Source: Sutcliffiella sp. FSL R7-0096
GTDB lineage: Bacteria > Bacillota > Bacilli > Bacillales > Bacillaceae_I
Assembly: GCF_038595065.1 (NCBI RefSeq)
Contig: NZ_CP152003.1
Location: forward strand, 352,001 to 416,000
Direction of reading: 5' to 3'
Length of the DNA stretch: 64,000 nt
The position numbers and the translations under genes are program-made. The notes beneath the pieces are model-generated. The model did no database searches. It was given only the letters and a program-made list of their open reading frames with translations, and was not told where the DNA came from. This document shows positions 24,401 through 34,591 of the stretch, in pieces. Each line of letters opens with the position of its first letter. The stretch's first letter is position 1.

Positions 24401-26821
24401 ATGAGCGATCAGAAGAGAAAAGAAACGCAGTTGCAAATTACGGGGATGACGTGTGCTGCATGCTCTACAAGGGTGGAGAGGGGACTGAACAAGCTTGCCG
24501 GAGTGGAAACGGCCAATGTGAACCTTGCCCTTGAGAATGCATCCATCACCTATAATCCGGAACAGGTTTCCGAAAAAGACATAGAAGAGAAAATCCAGGA
24601 TCTTGGCTATGATGTGGTCAAGGAAAAAGCGGAATTTCTCATCACAGGCATGACATGTGCCGCTTGCTCGAGCAGGATCGAGAAGGTACTGGGCAAAATG
24701 GAAGGTGTAAATTCAGCTAATGTGAACCTGGCATTGGAAAGTGGAACGGTGGAATATAATCCGTCCAAGTTGAAGCCATCAGACATCATAGCCCGCATTG
24801 AAAAAGCCGGCTATGGTGCAACGGAAAAGGTGGAAAAAAGCGAGAATGCCGAGAGCTTCCGCCAAAAGGAGCTAGAAAAACAACAAGGGAAGTTTGTTTT
24901 TTCCTTGATTTTAACCATTCCGCTGCTTTGGGCGATGGTGAGTCATTTTTCCTTTACTTCCTTCATTTATCTGCCTGATATGTTTATGAACCCTTGGGTC
25001 CAGCTCGCACTCGCGACACCTGTTCAATTTTTTATCGGTTGGCAGTTCTATACTGGTGCCTATAAAGCGTTGAAAAATAAGAGTGCCAATATGGATGTGT
25101 TGGTTGCACTCGGTACGACGGCTGCGTATGTGTACAGTCTTTACTTATCGATTGAATCCATCGGTTCGGGTGCCCATATGGTCGACCTTTATTTTGAAAC
25201 GAGTGCCGTCATCATCACCCTCATTATTTTAGGAAAGCTTTTTGAGGTGAGGGCGAAGGGCCGTTCTTCAGAGGCAATCAAAAAGCTGATGGGCTTGCAG
25301 GCTAAGACAGCCCTCGTATTACGCGATGGCAAAGAGATGGAGGTCCCATTGGAAGAGGTTCTTGTGGGAGATATCGTTTCCGTCAAGCCCGGTGAAAAAG
25401 TGCCGGTAGATGGAGAAATTCTTGAAGGACAATCAGCGGTGGATGAGTCAATGCTGACAGGAGAAAGCATCCCTGTCGATAAAAAGATGGGCGACACTGT
25501 CTATGGTTCGACCATCAATAAAAATGGCTTTTTAAAAGTAAAAGCGACAAAGGTCGGGAAGGAGACCGCCCTTGCTCAAATCATCCGGATTGTGGAGCAG
25601 GCGCAAGGCTCCAAAGCACCGATACAGCGTCTAGCAGATAAAATTTCAGGCATTTTCGTTCCGATTGTGGTCGGGATTGCCATTCTTACTTTCTTGGTTT
25701 GGTATTTCTTCGTCGATCCAGGGAACTTTGCACAAGCATTGGTCAACCTGATTGCTGTCCTTGTCATCGCTTGTCCGTGTGCGCTTGGCCTTGCAACGCC
25801 GACGTCCATCATGGCGGGCTCAGGCCGGGCAGCCGAGCTTGGAATTCTATTTAAAGGCGGCGAGCATTTAGAACAGACCCACCGCATCACAACCGTTGTG
25901 CTGGACAAAACAGGGACGGTGACAAATGGGGAGCCGGTTCTGACAGATGTAAAGTTGGAGGAGGGTGAGGATGAAGCGACAATCCTAGCGATGGTTGGAG
26001 CTGCAGAGAAACAATCCGAACATCCATTGGCGCAAGCGATCGTGGATGGTATTCAAGAGAAAGGAATCGAGTTTGGTTCCGTCAATGCTTTTGAAGCAAT
26101 ACCTGGGTATGGTATCGAAGCGAGTGTTGGCGAAGACCGTGTAATCGTCGGAACACGCAAGCTCATGGTGAAGCATGGAGTAGCTGTTGAGCAGGCGGAA
26201 AATACGATTCGCACGCTCGAGACAGAAGGAAAAACCGCGATGCTAATTGCGGTAAACGAAGAATACAAAGGCATTATCGCGGTCGCAGATACAATCAAAG
26301 ATACCTCCAAGCAAGCCGTTAAACGTTTGAAGGACATGGGACTGGAAGTTGTCATGATGACCGGGGACAACGAACGTACCGCTAAAGCGATTGCCGGACT
26401 TGCCGGCATCGATAACGTCATAGCTGAAGTACTTCCGGAGCAGAAAGCGGAAGAGGTTGCGAAATTGCAGAAGCAAGGCAAAAAAGTCGCGATGGTGGGT
26501 GATGGCATTAATGATGCACCAGCCTTGGTGACAGCGGATATTGGGATGGCCATTGGAACAGGAACGGATGTCGCGATGGAAGCGGCGGACATCACCTTGA
26601 TGCGTGGGGATTTGAATAGCATTGTCGATGCGATTGTGATGAGTAAAAAAACAATCACAAACATTAAGCAGAACCTATTCTGGGCATTTGCCTACAACTC
26701 TATGGGTATACCAATTGCCGCTTTAGGCTTCTTGGCACCATGGGTAGCGGGAGCGGCGATGGCGTTCAGCTCCGTGTCGGTTGTCCTGAATGCACTGCGA
26801 CTACAGAAAGTGAAACTTTAA
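24401..26821 (+). CDS. copA: Copper-exporting P-type ATPase CopA
   Basis: 806 residues from the ATG at 24401 (AAAGGAGGTTGC upstream). Two N-terminal metal-binding domains, each with GMTCAAC (first at Cys18, Cys21), are followed by eight membrane helices with the ion-site motif [10 protein letters not shown]. Cytoplasmic catalytic motifs: TGES (actuator), phosphorylated Asp in DKTGT, SEHPLA (nucleotide-binding domain) and [10 protein letters not shown]. The C-terminal region has helices with YNSMGIP and the MAFSSVSV motif. It pumps Cu(I) out. Third gene of the copper operon, with its own CsoR site. Confidence 0.95.
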   Translation: MSDQKRKETQLQITGMTCAACSTRVERGLNKLAGVETANVNLALENASITYNPEQVSEKDIEEKIQDLGYDVVKEKAEFLITGMTCAACSSRIEKVLGKMEGVNSANVNLALESGTVEYNPSKLKPSDIIARIEKAGYGATEKVEKSENAESFRQKELEKQQGKFVFSLILTIPLLWAMVSHFSFTSFIYLPDMFMNPWVQLALATPVQFFIGWQFYTGAYKALKNKSANMDVLVALGTTAAYVYSLYLSIESIGSGAHMVDLYFETSAVIITLIILGKLFEVRAKGRSSEAIKKLMGLQAKTALVLRDGKEMEVPLEEVLVGDIVSVKPGEKVPVDGEILEGQSAVDESMLTGESIPVDKKMGDTVYGSTINKNGFLKVKATKVGKETALAQIIRIVEQAQGSKAPIQRLADKISGIFVPIVVGIAILTFLVWYFFVDPGNFAQALVNLIAVLVIACPCALGLATPTSIMAGSGRAAELGILFKGGEHLEQTHRITTVVLDKTGTVTNGEPVLTDVKLEEGEDEATILAMVGAAEKQSEHPLAQAIVDGIQEKGIEFGSVNAFEAIPGYGIEASVGEDRVIVGTRKLMVKHGVAVEQAENTIRTLETEGKTAMLIAVNEEYKGIIAVADTIKDTSKQAVKRLKDMGLEVVMMTGDNERTAKAIAGLAGIDNVIAEVLPEQKAEEVAKLQKQGKKVAMVGDGINDAPALVTADIGMAIGTGTDVAMEAADITLMRGDLNSIVDAIVMSKKTITNIKQNLFWAFAYNSMGIPIAALGFLAPWVAGAAMAFSSVSVVLNALRLQKVKL

Positions 26822-26952
26822 GGCTCTTTTCTCAAAGATTGTTGATATAGACTAGTGAGAAGTAAGTAGACAATTGGACTTTTTATTGCTTACTTACTAT
26901 TGATTGCACGTAGCATATTGAGTATTGCAGGGAAAAGAGCAAGCAGTAAAAG
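26820..26952 (+). repeat. A element (A3), full length
   Basis: Outer ends GCTCTTTTC (26823) and GAAAAGAGC (end 26940). The inner stem is replaced by AAGTAAGTA / TACTTACT, so pairing is kept although sequence differs from A2 and A5. It starts immediately at the copA stop codon. Confidence 0.75.
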
Positions 26953-26994
26953 AAACAAAGTATACGAAAATAGCTTTAATAAGGTGGGGACAGA

Positions 26995-27780
26995 ATGAAA
27001 AAGTGGATTGGATCCGCGTTGGTATATTTATTGGTGGTCATCGGGGGGTATGCGGCGTATTCGTTTTATGCAGGTGGGGATGAGGCTCATAATAGTGCAG
27101 ACCACGGAGATCATGGCGACCATGAAGGAGCTACATCTAGTGAAGTGCAGGCAGATGTACAGCTAGAAGGAGAAGAGCTGACAATTACACTGACGGACCT
27201 TGAGGGCAACCCGATGGATGAGCTCGAAATCAGTCATGAGAAACTGATGCATTTAATTGTCATCAGCGAGGATCTGGATGTATTCCAGCATCTTCATCCG
27301 GAAAAGGTATCAGCAGGAGTTTTTAAGACTACCGCAGACTTGGAGGATGGGATGTACCAAGCATTTGTAGATATCAAGCCAAGTGAATTGCAATATGTAA
27401 ATGAACCGCACCAAGTGATGGTAGGGGAACATGCTGGTCATGAAGATGCTCATGTTCATCTTGAACGGGAATCAGAGTGGACAAAGGAGCAGGATGGGTA
27501 TTCCGTTACCCTTGAGGTGGATAATTTTTCGGTAAAAGAAAACGTGGTTCTCTCCTTTGAGATAGAAGGAGCTCAGCCTGAAAACTACCTGGGTGCTTTA
27601 GGGCATGTGGTCGTGGTGGATGAAGGGTTGGATGAGTTTATCCACGTGCATCCGCGTGAAGGAACAGAGCCAGTTTTTGAAGCCCATTTCAGTAAACCTG
27701 GCATGTATAAACTCTGGGCTGAATTCAAATTAAACGGCGAAGTATATGCCTTCCCGTATGTGTTGGAAATCACAGAGTAA
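26995..27780 (+). CDS. Membrane-anchored His-rich YtkA/FixH-like protein
   Basis: 261 residues, ATG after AAGGTGGGGACAG. An N-terminal helix (about 4-26) anchors it outside. A His/Asp-rich segment follows (NSADHGDHGDHEG), then two beta-sandwich-like halves (about 50-145 and 155-261), each with a FxHLHPE or FIHVHPRE histidine motif, and GEHAGHEDAHVHLE between them. Such YtkA-like proteins are linked with metal handling. Position after copA suggests periplasm-side copper binding or buffering; that is inferred. The next gene starts 13 bp downstream. Confidence 0.7.
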   Translation: MKKWIGSALVYLLVVIGGYAAYSFYAGGDEAHNSADHGDHGDHEGATSSEVQADVQLEGEELTITLTDLEGNPMDELEISHEKLMHLIVISEDLDVFQHLHPEKVSAGVFKTTADLEDGMYQAFVDIKPSELQYVNEPHQVMVGEHAGHEDAHVHLERESEWTKEQDGYSVTLEVDNFSVKENVVLSFEIEGAQPENYLGALGHVVVVDEGLDEFIHVHPREGTEPVFEAHFSKPGMYKLWAEFKLNGEVYAFPYVLEITE

Positions 27781-27793
27781 AGGGGATATGGAT

Positions 27794-28420
27794 ATGGGGG
27801 AGAAATCGGTGAAACTAGCGGTCAATGGCGGGATAGACTTTGGCGCCAAGCTGAATGGCAAGCAGCTACTGATGCTTGCCCGCTATATGGGAGATGAGCA
27901 AGAACTCGAAGTCACGACCTTTCAGCAATTGTATGTGGATGTTCCAGAAGGACGATTGGAGGAAGCGAAGGCCGATTTTGCAAGTGTTGGTCTGCAGTGT
28001 TATCCAGTCGGCAATTTTGTCAAAAGCCTTCGCACCTGTAATTTTTGTAAGGGAGAGCTGGAGGAAGGTATGCCCGTTGCAAAAGAAATCAATCGCCGGA
28101 TTGCCGGGAGGGAAGTACCTTTTACTTTGAAGCCGGCCTACACAGGCTGCCCGGTCGGGTGCGGCGAGCCGTTGGTCAATGATATCGGTGTAATCAAACA
28201 GCACGGAGATCGTTTTGATTTGTATGTCGGTGGCAAGGCAAAAGGACTAGACGCCAGGACTGGCGTGCTGTTTGCGGACGGTCTGGAGGAACAAGTGTTG
28301 TATTCCATGATTGATAGATTGATAGATACCTATGCCGCTGAAGGCAAGAAGCGCGAGCAGTTTGCCAAGTTTGTGGGACGTTACGGACTCGATGAGCTGA
28401 GGGAGAAGGTAATGGCATAG
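27794..28420 (+). CDS. Small siroheme/4Fe-4S nitrite-sulfite reductase-like protein
   Basis: 208 residues; the ATG at 27794 is eight bases after AAAGGGG. The N-terminal half resembles the ferredoxin-like half domain of nitrite/sulfite reductases, and the second half carries a cluster motif: Cys82 and Cys85 (TCNFC) and Cys119 and Cys123 (TGCPVGCGEP). Canonical enzymes have C-x5-C then C-x3-C and are over 500 residues, so this is one half-module with an altered first pair. It probably acts as an electron or siroheme/Fe-S protein rather than a full reductase. It forms a pair with the His-rich gene in the copper region. Confidence 0.65.
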   Translation: MGEKSVKLAVNGGIDFGAKLNGKQLLMLARYMGDEQELEVTTFQQLYVDVPEGRLEEAKADFASVGLQCYPVGNFVKSLRTCNFCKGELEEGMPVAKEINRRIAGREVPFTLKPAYTGCPVGCGEPLVNDIGVIKQHGDRFDLYVGGKAKGLDARTGVLFADGLEEQVLYSMIDRLIDTYAAEGKKREQFAKFVGRYGLDELREKVMA

Positions 28421-28435
28421 GGGTATAGTAAGGTG

Positions 28436-28493
28436 GCGCTCGGGGAGCCAACGGTCTAGAGGGATGGCTGGCTGGTTTCTCGGGTGCTTTTTT
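28436..28493 (+). terminator. Terminator after the siroheme-like gene
   Basis: GCGCTCGGGGAGCC pairs with GGTTTCTCGGGTGC through several GU pairs, followed by TTTTTTA. Confidence 0.6.
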
Positions 28494-28566
28494 ATGGGGG
28501 GATTTAAGGGAGAGGTGATGATTTGATGCTGCTTGAAGCCACATCTATGCCTGGTTTTCTCTCAAA

Positions 28567-28773
28567 TGTCCGAAGATTTTGCATTCTTGTCCGAAGTTTC
28601 CCCGAACTTGTCCGAATATTTCTTGATATTGTCCGAACATCGGCTCGAAAAGTCCAAACCGCATTTTTGAATGTCCGAACACATTAAAATGTTGTCCGAA
28701 GCGAAACAATAAATGTCCGAACATCCCCCTTGTCACGGTAAAAGTGTCCGAACCCAAGAAAAAGTTGTCCGAA
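28567..28773 (+). repeat. 21-bp phased array, core TTGTCCGAA (array 3)
   Basis: Ten cores start at 28567, 28588, 28609, 28630, 28651 (AGTCCAAA), 28672, 28693, 28714, 28745 and 28766. Eight intervals are exactly 21 bp; one is 31. The end pair TGTCCGAACC...AGTTGTCCGAACGG matches the end of array 2 and nearly that of array 1. It fills most of the 530-bp gap between the siroheme-like and beta-propeller genes. Confidence 0.87.
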
Positions 28774-28951
28774 CGGTTTTTCTACTCCGGAAAACAAGCT
28801 GTTTCAGGAGCAATTTTGCCTGATTACTACAAAATATCACCCTCAACTCCCCCAATTCAAAATCACTAGTCCTATCCTCCGAAACTATTCATCCCTCCCT
28901 TGTAACTTTTTGACAACCCCTTCGTCTAACCGTATAAAAGGGGGCAATTGT

Positions 28952-31135
28952 ATGAAAAAAAGGGTGGTAATTTTTTCTTTCCTCGTAGTGGGGCTTGCAA
29001 TAATATTTGCAGCTTTCTATCAAACAAAGGAACCATTTACCGTGAATGGCACGGGCAATCCGATTTTAGCAAAAGATACACAAACCGTACTTTCCAATAA
29101 AACATGGATGCTGACTTTTACCAAAGAATTCAAAAAGGAAAGCATCGATCAGGATGAATCCATCTATGTGACGGATAAAGATGGCAACAGAGTCGAATCA
29201 AGGCTTGAGATATCGGATGACCATGTAACGGTAATGCCTCCTGACGGTGGATATGATCCAAAGAAAGGACCATATGTGCTCCACATCAGCGGAGATATCG
29301 AATCGGTGGACGGAAAAAAGCTTGATGAGCAAAAAAATATTAAATTTACAGCAATAGCTGAACTGCCAACCGTGGCTTCCAAAAAGGAGCTTAACAAACT
29401 ATTCACTGCTCAACTCGAGCAAATGGAAACAGCGCAGAGAAGCAGCAAATCGTTTTTCGAATTCAGTAAAGAAGAATCCACCTCAACCTCAGATGATAGC
29501 GCAAGTGGTTCAGATAATGCAGATATGGGAGCAAGCGAGGCAGAATCCGCTGGTGGTGGCCACTCCGATACAAACGTCCAGGTCCAAGGGGTCGACGAAG
29601 CAGATATCGTCAAGACCGATGGAGATTTCATCTATCAAGCGACAGACCAAAAGCTAAAGATTACAAAGGCTGCACCTGTAGAAAAAATGACGGTTGTGTC
29701 AGAGTTGAGGTATAAAGATTTCAGCCCGTACCAGTTGTTTTTAGACGGCAACCAGCTGGTGGTCATCGGAACCTTTTGGGATGAAAAGATGTATTCTAGC
29801 GACAGTTCCAAAGTTGCGGGGGAGATGATCATGCCGATGTACGATTCGACAAAGGCCATCATCTATGATATTTCCGACCGCTCCAATCCTGTCGTGCAAA
29901 AGACAATAACCCTTGAAGGGAATTACGTATCAAGTAGAAAGATAGAAAACCATGTTTATCTGATCACCAATAAATATGCTGACTATTGGATACTTCGGGA
30001 GCATCCGGAAGCAGACTTGCGACCACGTATTTCTGATACAAATGGCGAAGAAGAGGAGAAGCTTGAAGCTGTCCCATATGATGGCATCCGCTATTTTCCT
30101 GATTCAAGCGAAAATAATTTCATGACGATTGCTTCACTAGATCTGAATCAGATACAAGACGATGCGGCTATTACTACCTATGTGGGAAGCGGAAACCAAA
30201 TATACATGTCCAAGGAAAATCTATATGTAGCCGTTCCTAACTACAGCCATGGACCGCACTGGACACATAATGAAAGTACCGAGGTTTACAAGTTCGAGGT
30301 GGAGGGCACTTCTGTGGAGTTTCATGCCAATGGCTCCATTCCCGGATACCTGTTGAACCAATTTTCCATGGATGAGCACAAAGGATATTTTCGTGTCGCG
30401 GCAACAAAAGGGCAGACATGGGATGAGCATTCACCATCCAGCAACCATCTTTTCATCTTAGATGGAGGAATGAATGTGGTAAGCAGCGTGGAAGACTTGG
30501 CAAGGGGAGAGCGCATCTATTCCGTTCGCTTTATGCAGGATAAAGCGTATGTGGTCACCTTTAAAGAAGTTGATCCACTCTTTGTCTTTGACCTTAGCAA
30601 TCCGAATGAGCCAAAGGTGCTTGGAGAACTCAAGATACCGGGCTTCAGCAACTATCTGCATCCGTATGATGAGAACCACCTGATTGGTTTTGGGTATGAT
30701 ACGAAGCTTGAAAAGGATCAATGGGGAACAAGGGTAGTGACAAATGGAGTGAAGATATCCTTGTTTGACGTAAGCGATCCGACGAATCCATTGGAGAAAC
30801 ATACAGAAATCATCGGGGGCAGGTCCACCCATTCTCCATTGAACTATGACCATAAAGCATTGCTTTTTAACAAGGAGAAGGATATCTTCGCATTCCCTAT
30901 CACGAGTTATAATGAAAATGATAAAGACGGTAGCTATCGCTTGGCATTTGAAGGTGCGATGGTTTACGGAATCGACCCGGATAAGGGCTTTACCTTGCAC
31001 AAGAAAATCACCCATCAGCAGGAAAATAGCTTATATGAAGATTGGGAGAACATGGTGCAACGTATCCTTTATATCGATGAACACCTTTATACGGTGACAC
31101 CGAAGGAAGTTAAAGCGACGAAAATCACCTGGTAA
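28952..31135 (+). CDS. Secreted beta-propeller domain protein
   Basis: 727 residues from the ATG at 28952 (AAAGGGGGC upstream). A signal anchor (about 4-24), then an Ig-like domain of the SbsA/Big5 type (about 40-135, WMLTFTKEFKKESI ... VLHISGDI), a Ser/Asp-rich linker, then a long beta-propeller (from QGVDEADIVKTDGDFIYQAT, about residue 212, to the end) with repeated blade segments such as LFDVSDPTNPLEKH and VFDLSNPNEPKVLG. These proteins occur widely in Firmicutes and archaea; function unknown, acting outside the membrane. Single gene with a strong terminator. Confidence 0.82.
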   Translation: MKKRVVIFSFLVVGLAIIFAAFYQTKEPFTVNGTGNPILAKDTQTVLSNKTWMLTFTKEFKKESIDQDESIYVTDKDGNRVESRLEISDDHVTVMPPDGGYDPKKGPYVLHISGDIESVDGKKLDEQKNIKFTAIAELPTVASKKELNKLFTAQLEQMETAQRSSKSFFEFSKEESTSTSDDSASGSDNADMGASEAESAGGGHSDTNVQVQGVDEADIVKTDGDFIYQATDQKLKITKAAPVEKMTVVSELRYKDFSPYQLFLDGNQLVVIGTFWDEKMYSSDSSKVAGEMIMPMYDSTKAIIYDISDRSNPVVQKTITLEGNYVSSRKIENHVYLITNKYADYWILREHPEADLRPRISDTNGEEEEKLEAVPYDGIRYFPDSSENNFMTIASLDLNQIQDDAAITTYVGSGNQIYMSKENLYVAVPNYSHGPHWTHNESTEVYKFEVEGTSVEFHANGSIPGYLLNQFSMDEHKGYFRVAATKGQTWDEHSPSSNHLFILDGGMNVVSSVEDLARGERIYSVRFMQDKAYVVTFKEVDPLFVFDLSNPNEPKVLGELKIPGFSNYLHPYDENHLIGFGYDTKLEKDQWGTRVVTNGVKISLFDVSDPTNPLEKHTEIIGGRSTHSPLNYDHKALLFNKEKDIFAFPITSYNENDKDGSYRLAFEGAMVYGIDPDKGFTLHKKITHQQENSLYEDWENMVQRILYIDEHLYTVTPKEVKATKITW

Positions 31136-31142
31136 GGATGGG

Positions 31143-31169
31143 GGAGCGGAACAAACCGCTCTCTTTTTT
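31143..31169 (+). terminator. Rho-independent terminator
   Basis: GAGCGG, six-base loop, CCGCTC, then TCTTTTTT, starting 8 bases after the beta-propeller stop. Confidence 0.85.
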
Positions 31170-31342
31170 CGTCTTATATAAGGAAATAATGACAGAAAAC
31201 AACGGCGTTTTATTTCCTAGGAAAGAATCCTGTCGAAAATAATCTAGGCTTTTAGGTTTGCCCATTACACCTCGGTGGAATGACATTCATATATTATGGG
31301 AAAAGATTTTCTTTTTTCCACCTACTTAATGGAGGAAGAAGT

Positions 31343-31371
31343 TTCGAAAACTTGTATGTAGGTGCTATAAT
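31343..31371 (+). promoter_or_regulatory. Possible promoter of ddl
   Basis: Perfect -10 TATAAT (31366-31371) with a weak -35 TTCGAA 17 bases upstream. The ~200 bases before it show no gene. Confidence 0.45.
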
Positions 31372-31447
31372 GAAATAATTGAGGTAAGGGCATAAAGATT
31401 AAAAGAATGAACACATAAACAGATCATCTCTTGAGGGGGAACGCAAT

Positions 31448-32518
31448 ATGAAAACAAAATTGCATTTATTATACGGTGGGAAATCAGCGGAACATCAAGT
31501 TTCCTTACAAACGGCACTAGCTGTGACAAAGGCTTTGGATACAGAAAAGTTTGAAGTATATCCGTTATACATAACGGAAACTGGAGAATGGAAGCGCGGT
31601 GGCTTATTAGATGGGCCAGCAGAGAGCGTACACCAACTAAAGCTTGAAGACGGAGGGACTACAATCGCTCCGCTTGCATTGACTGAGGAAGAAGAAATGG
31701 AAGAAGCTCCAACGGTCGTGTTTCCTCTATTACATGGTCCGAACGGCGAAGATGGAACAGTTCAAGGAATGTTGGAACTCTTAAACCTTCCTTATGTAGG
31801 AAATGGCGTGTTAGCATCATCAGCCGGGATGGATAAAGTTATCATGAAAAATCTTTTCGACCAAGCAGGGCTGCCACAAGTCGGTTATGCACATTTCCTT
31901 CGCTCTGAGTGGGAAAAGGCTACGGATGCAACGTATGAAAAAGTGGAATCCGAGCTTGGATACCCTTGCTTTGTAAAGCCTGCTAACTTAGGTTCAAGTG
32001 TCGGGATCAGTAAAGCGAAAAACCGTGAAGAGCTTGAAAAGGCTTTCCGTGAAGCGTTCGATTATGATCGAAAAATCATCGTGGAACAAGGTTTAGAAGG
32101 GGCACGTGAAATCGAGATTGGCGTTCTTGGTAACGATGAGCCTGAATGTTCTGTGGTTGGGGAAATCGCCCCTAAGACAGAGTTCTATGATTATAAAGCA
32201 AAGTATGAAGATGGCGATACTGCGATGATCATCCCTGCGGAGATCAGTGATGAAATCTATGAGCAAGTAAAAGAAATGGCAATCACTGCTTTTAAAGCGA
32301 TTGATGGAGCAGGCCTTGTGCGCGCAGATTTCTTTTTAACAAAAGAGGGTAAACTATACATCAACGAAGTGAACACGATGCCAGGTTTCACCCCGTTCAG
32401 CATGTTCCCATTATTATGGCAGCATACTGATGTTTCCTACCCGGAACTCATCAAAAAGCTGGTAGGATACGCACAAGAACGCCACGCAGAAAAACAAAAA
32501 ATCAAGCACACATTTTAA
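31448..32518 (+). CDS. ddl: D-alanine--D-alanine ligase
   Basis: 356 residues, ATG after TTGAGGGGGAACGCA. ATP-grasp enzyme making D-Ala-D-Ala for peptidoglycan. Visible motifs: [13 protein letters not shown] at the N-terminus, [12 protein letters not shown], the P-loop-like [13 protein letters not shown] (about 177-189), the catalytic Tyr/Lys loop in [12 protein letters not shown] and metal ligands in [15 protein letters not shown]. It works with Alr and MurF, both in this window. In B. subtilis ddl and murF are directly adjacent; here two B repeats (32558-32868) separate them. Confidence 0.96.
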   Translation: MKTKLHLLYGGKSAEHQVSLQTALAVTKALDTEKFEVYPLYITETGEWKRGGLLDGPAESVHQLKLEDGGTTIAPLALTEEEEMEEAPTVVFPLLHGPNGEDGTVQGMLELLNLPYVGNGVLASSAGMDKVIMKNLFDQAGLPQVGYAHFLRSEWEKATDATYEKVESELGYPCFVKPANLGSSVGISKAKNREELEKAFREAFDYDRKIIVEQGLEGAREIEIGVLGNDEPECSVVGEIAPKTEFYDYKAKYEDGDTAMIIPAEISDEIYEQVKEMAITAFKAIDGAGLVRADFFLTKEGKLYINEVNTMPGFTPFSMFPLLWQHTDVSYPELIKKLVGYAQERHAEKQKIKHTF

Positions 32519-32557
32519 TAATAGGCTTTGTTAAAGTTAGTTGTTGATTATGACCTG

Positions 32558-32712
32558 TTTCTAGCTGGTGATTAGAGCAAAAGGCGTAGACTCCTGCGGG
32601 AGAATAGCGACAATCTTGAGACCCCTCAAGTGAAACGAGGAGGCTCAAGGTCGCCCTCTGGATAAGCGAAGCCTATTGCGGAAATCAACAGCGGCGTTTA
32701 ACAGAGCCTAAT
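32558..32712 (+). repeat. B element (B5)
   Basis: GGCGTAGACTCCTGCGGGAG, TAGCGACAATCTTGAGACCC, GAGGAGGCTCAAGGTCGCC, GATAAGCGAAGCC and GCGGAAATCAACAGCGG. Ends in AACAGAGCC. Internal arms GCGACAATCTTGAG and CTCAAGGTCGC can pair. Confidence 0.8.
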
Positions 32713-32735
32713 AATAAAAAGAATCCCCCTGAAGA

Positions 32736-32868
32736 TTGAAGTGAAAGGTGTGAGACCCCGGCGGGAGGTAGCGGTAGGTTGAGACCCCCAAGCGTTGTGA
32801 GGAGGCTCAAGCACCGTCCCGCGGAAAGCGAACACCTGGAACGGAAATATACAGGGAGTTGAACGAAA
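32736..32868 (+). repeat. B element (B6)
   Basis: GGTGTGAGACCCCGGCGGGA, GGTTGAGACCCCCAAGCG, GAGGAGGCTCAAGCACCG, CCCGCGGAAAGCGAACACC and GGAACGGAAATATACAGGG. Tandem to B5 but of the GAACACCTGGAACGG subtype, like B7. Confidence 0.8.
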
Positions 32869-32980
32869 CACACAATATGCAGATAAACAGACAGGGGTTG
32901 GGTCATCACGGGCGATAACGCAGGATACGTGATGTCAGCCTCTTCTCTGTTTAAAGATGAACAGGAGGGTGAAAATCCAT

Positions 32981-34342
32981 ATGATAAAAAGAACCTTGAA
33001 GGAAATTCAGGAGATGGCAAAAGGAGAGGAAATCTCCTCTGAATACAGCGCCATCGTAGTGGAGGGTGTTTCAAAGGACACGCGCGAGGACATGAGCGGC
33101 AAATTGTACATTCCGATTATCGGGGAGAATTTTAACGGTCATGCATTTGTTCGTGATGCCATTGAAAAGAAAGGGGCAGTTGCTTCCTTTTGGCAAAAAG
33201 ATCAGCCTGAGCCGCCGGCAGACCTGAACCTTATATTTGTCGACGATACGATTGAGGCGTTGCAGTATCTTGCAAGCAGCTATCGCAATGAAATCGGCAT
33301 GAAGGTCGTGGGGATTACAGGAAGCAATGGGAAGACAACGACAAAGGATATGGTTACTTCCGTCCTTGAGACATCCTTCCGCGTACATAAAACGGCGGGT
33401 AACTACAATAACCATATCGGTTTGCCGCTGACCATCCTATCCATGAAAGAGGACACGGAAGTCGCTGTACTTGAGATGGGGATGAGTGGTCGTGGTGAAA
33501 TTGAGCTGCTGTCTAATATCGCTAAGCCCGACGCAGCCATTATCACGAACATCGGGGAATCTCATATGCAAGACCTTGGTTCACGTGAGGGGATTGCAGA
33601 AGCAAAACTTGAGATCGCTTCAGGGCTGAAACCGGACGGGAAGCTGATTATCAATGGAGATGAGCCACTGCTGACTGACAGAGTTGGTGGCAATGCTAAC
33701 GTCATTCCATTCGGGTTGAAAGCAAAAAACGCATATCAAGCAAAGGACATTGCGCTTAAGGGGAAAGGCACTCATTTTATAATAGAAGAAACAGAGTATT
33801 TCATCCCGGTACTTGGTGCCCATAATGTGACGAATGCTCTTGCGGCAATCATCGTCGGTGAGCTGTTCGGGGTGACAGAAGAGAACCGGAAAAAAGGACT
33901 GGAGCAACTGGTCATCACTGGTATGAGAAACGAAGTGGTGGAAACCACTGGTGGTTGGACCGTAATCAATGATGCCTACAATGCAAGCCCGACGTCCATG
34001 CGTGCTGCATTGGATCTATTGGGAAGCCTCAGTGGTTATAAGAAGAAAATTGCCGTGCTTGGTGATATGCTAGAACTTGGTGATATGGAGAAAACCTTCC
34101 ACTATGAAATCGGGCAATATGTAAAAGGGAAGAATGTGGATTATGTCTTCACTTTCGGGGAACTTGGCATGGAGATTGCTAAAGGAGCGCAGGAAGTGAT
34201 GGAACCGGTTCGAGTGAAGCCGTTCATGAACAAGCAGGAGCTGACAATGGAACTTCTGCCTTTACTGGAGGCTGGTGATGTGGTAATAGTAAAGGGATCA
34301 CGCGGAATGAAGCTAGAAGAGGTAATAGAAGGAATTAAATAA
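32981..34342 (+). CDS. murF: UDP-MurNAc-tripeptide--D-alanyl-D-alanine ligase
   Basis: 453 residues from the ATG at 32981, with AGGAGGGTG 12 bases upstream. Mur ligase with ATP loop GITGSNGKTTTKDM (about 114-127), the central-domain NYNNHIGLPLTIL, the conserved MGMSGRGEIELL and the C-terminal-domain NDAYNASPTSMRAAL. It adds the Ddl product D-Ala-D-Ala to the UDP-MurNAc tripeptide in the cytoplasm. Two B repeats lie between ddl and murF, so either transcription reads through them or murF has its own promoter, which I cannot identify. Confidence 0.95.
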   Translation: MIKRTLKEIQEMAKGEEISSEYSAIVVEGVSKDTREDMSGKLYIPIIGENFNGHAFVRDAIEKKGAVASFWQKDQPEPPADLNLIFVDDTIEALQYLASSYRNEIGMKVVGITGSNGKTTTKDMVTSVLETSFRVHKTAGNYNNHIGLPLTILSMKEDTEVAVLEMGMSGRGEIELLSNIAKPDAAIITNIGESHMQDLGSREGIAEAKLEIASGLKPDGKLIINGDEPLLTDRVGGNANVIPFGLKAKNAYQAKDIALKGKGTHFIIEETEYFIPVLGAHNVTNALAAIIVGELFGVTEENRKKGLEQLVITGMRNEVVETTGGWTVINDAYNASPTSMRAALDLLGSLSGYKKKIAVLGDMLELGDMEKTFHYEIGQYVKGKNVDYVFTFGELGMEIAKGAQEVMEPVRVKPFMNKQELTMELLPLLEAGDVVIVKGSRGMKLEEVIEGIK

Positions 34343-34498
34343 TTTCTTTTTAAGAATACAAAACCCTGGATAAGTGAAAATTAGAAGTGTACTTGTAGTA
34401 GCCCTCGACTCAGAAGGGTAGAAAAATATTTTGCCGATTTTTTCGGCAAGAGAGTGCGTTTGTAAGCGTAATCTCCTATAAGTTGACATTAACCTTTA

Positions 34499-34527
34499 TT
34501 GCTATTTAGTAACCAAAGTGTTATGAT
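34499..34527 (+). promoter_or_regulatory. Promoter of cshA
   Basis: TTGCTA (34499-34504), 17 bases, TATGAT (34522-34527). A TTGACA at 34483 offers an alternative upstream -35. Confidence 0.5.
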
Positions 34528-34563
34528 AACAGGTAATGTGTATAAAATGTCTACTTATAAAGA

Positions 34564-34591
34564 TTAGGCAAGCGCTTTGACGCGTGCCTAA
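34564..34591 (+). promoter_or_regulatory. Hairpin in the cshA leader
   Basis: TTAGGCA and TGCCTAA with GCGC/CGCG inner pairing, followed by TTTATTAATTT, inside the probable 5' untranslated region and 36 bases before the start codon. Could be an attenuator or stability element. Confidence 0.5.
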
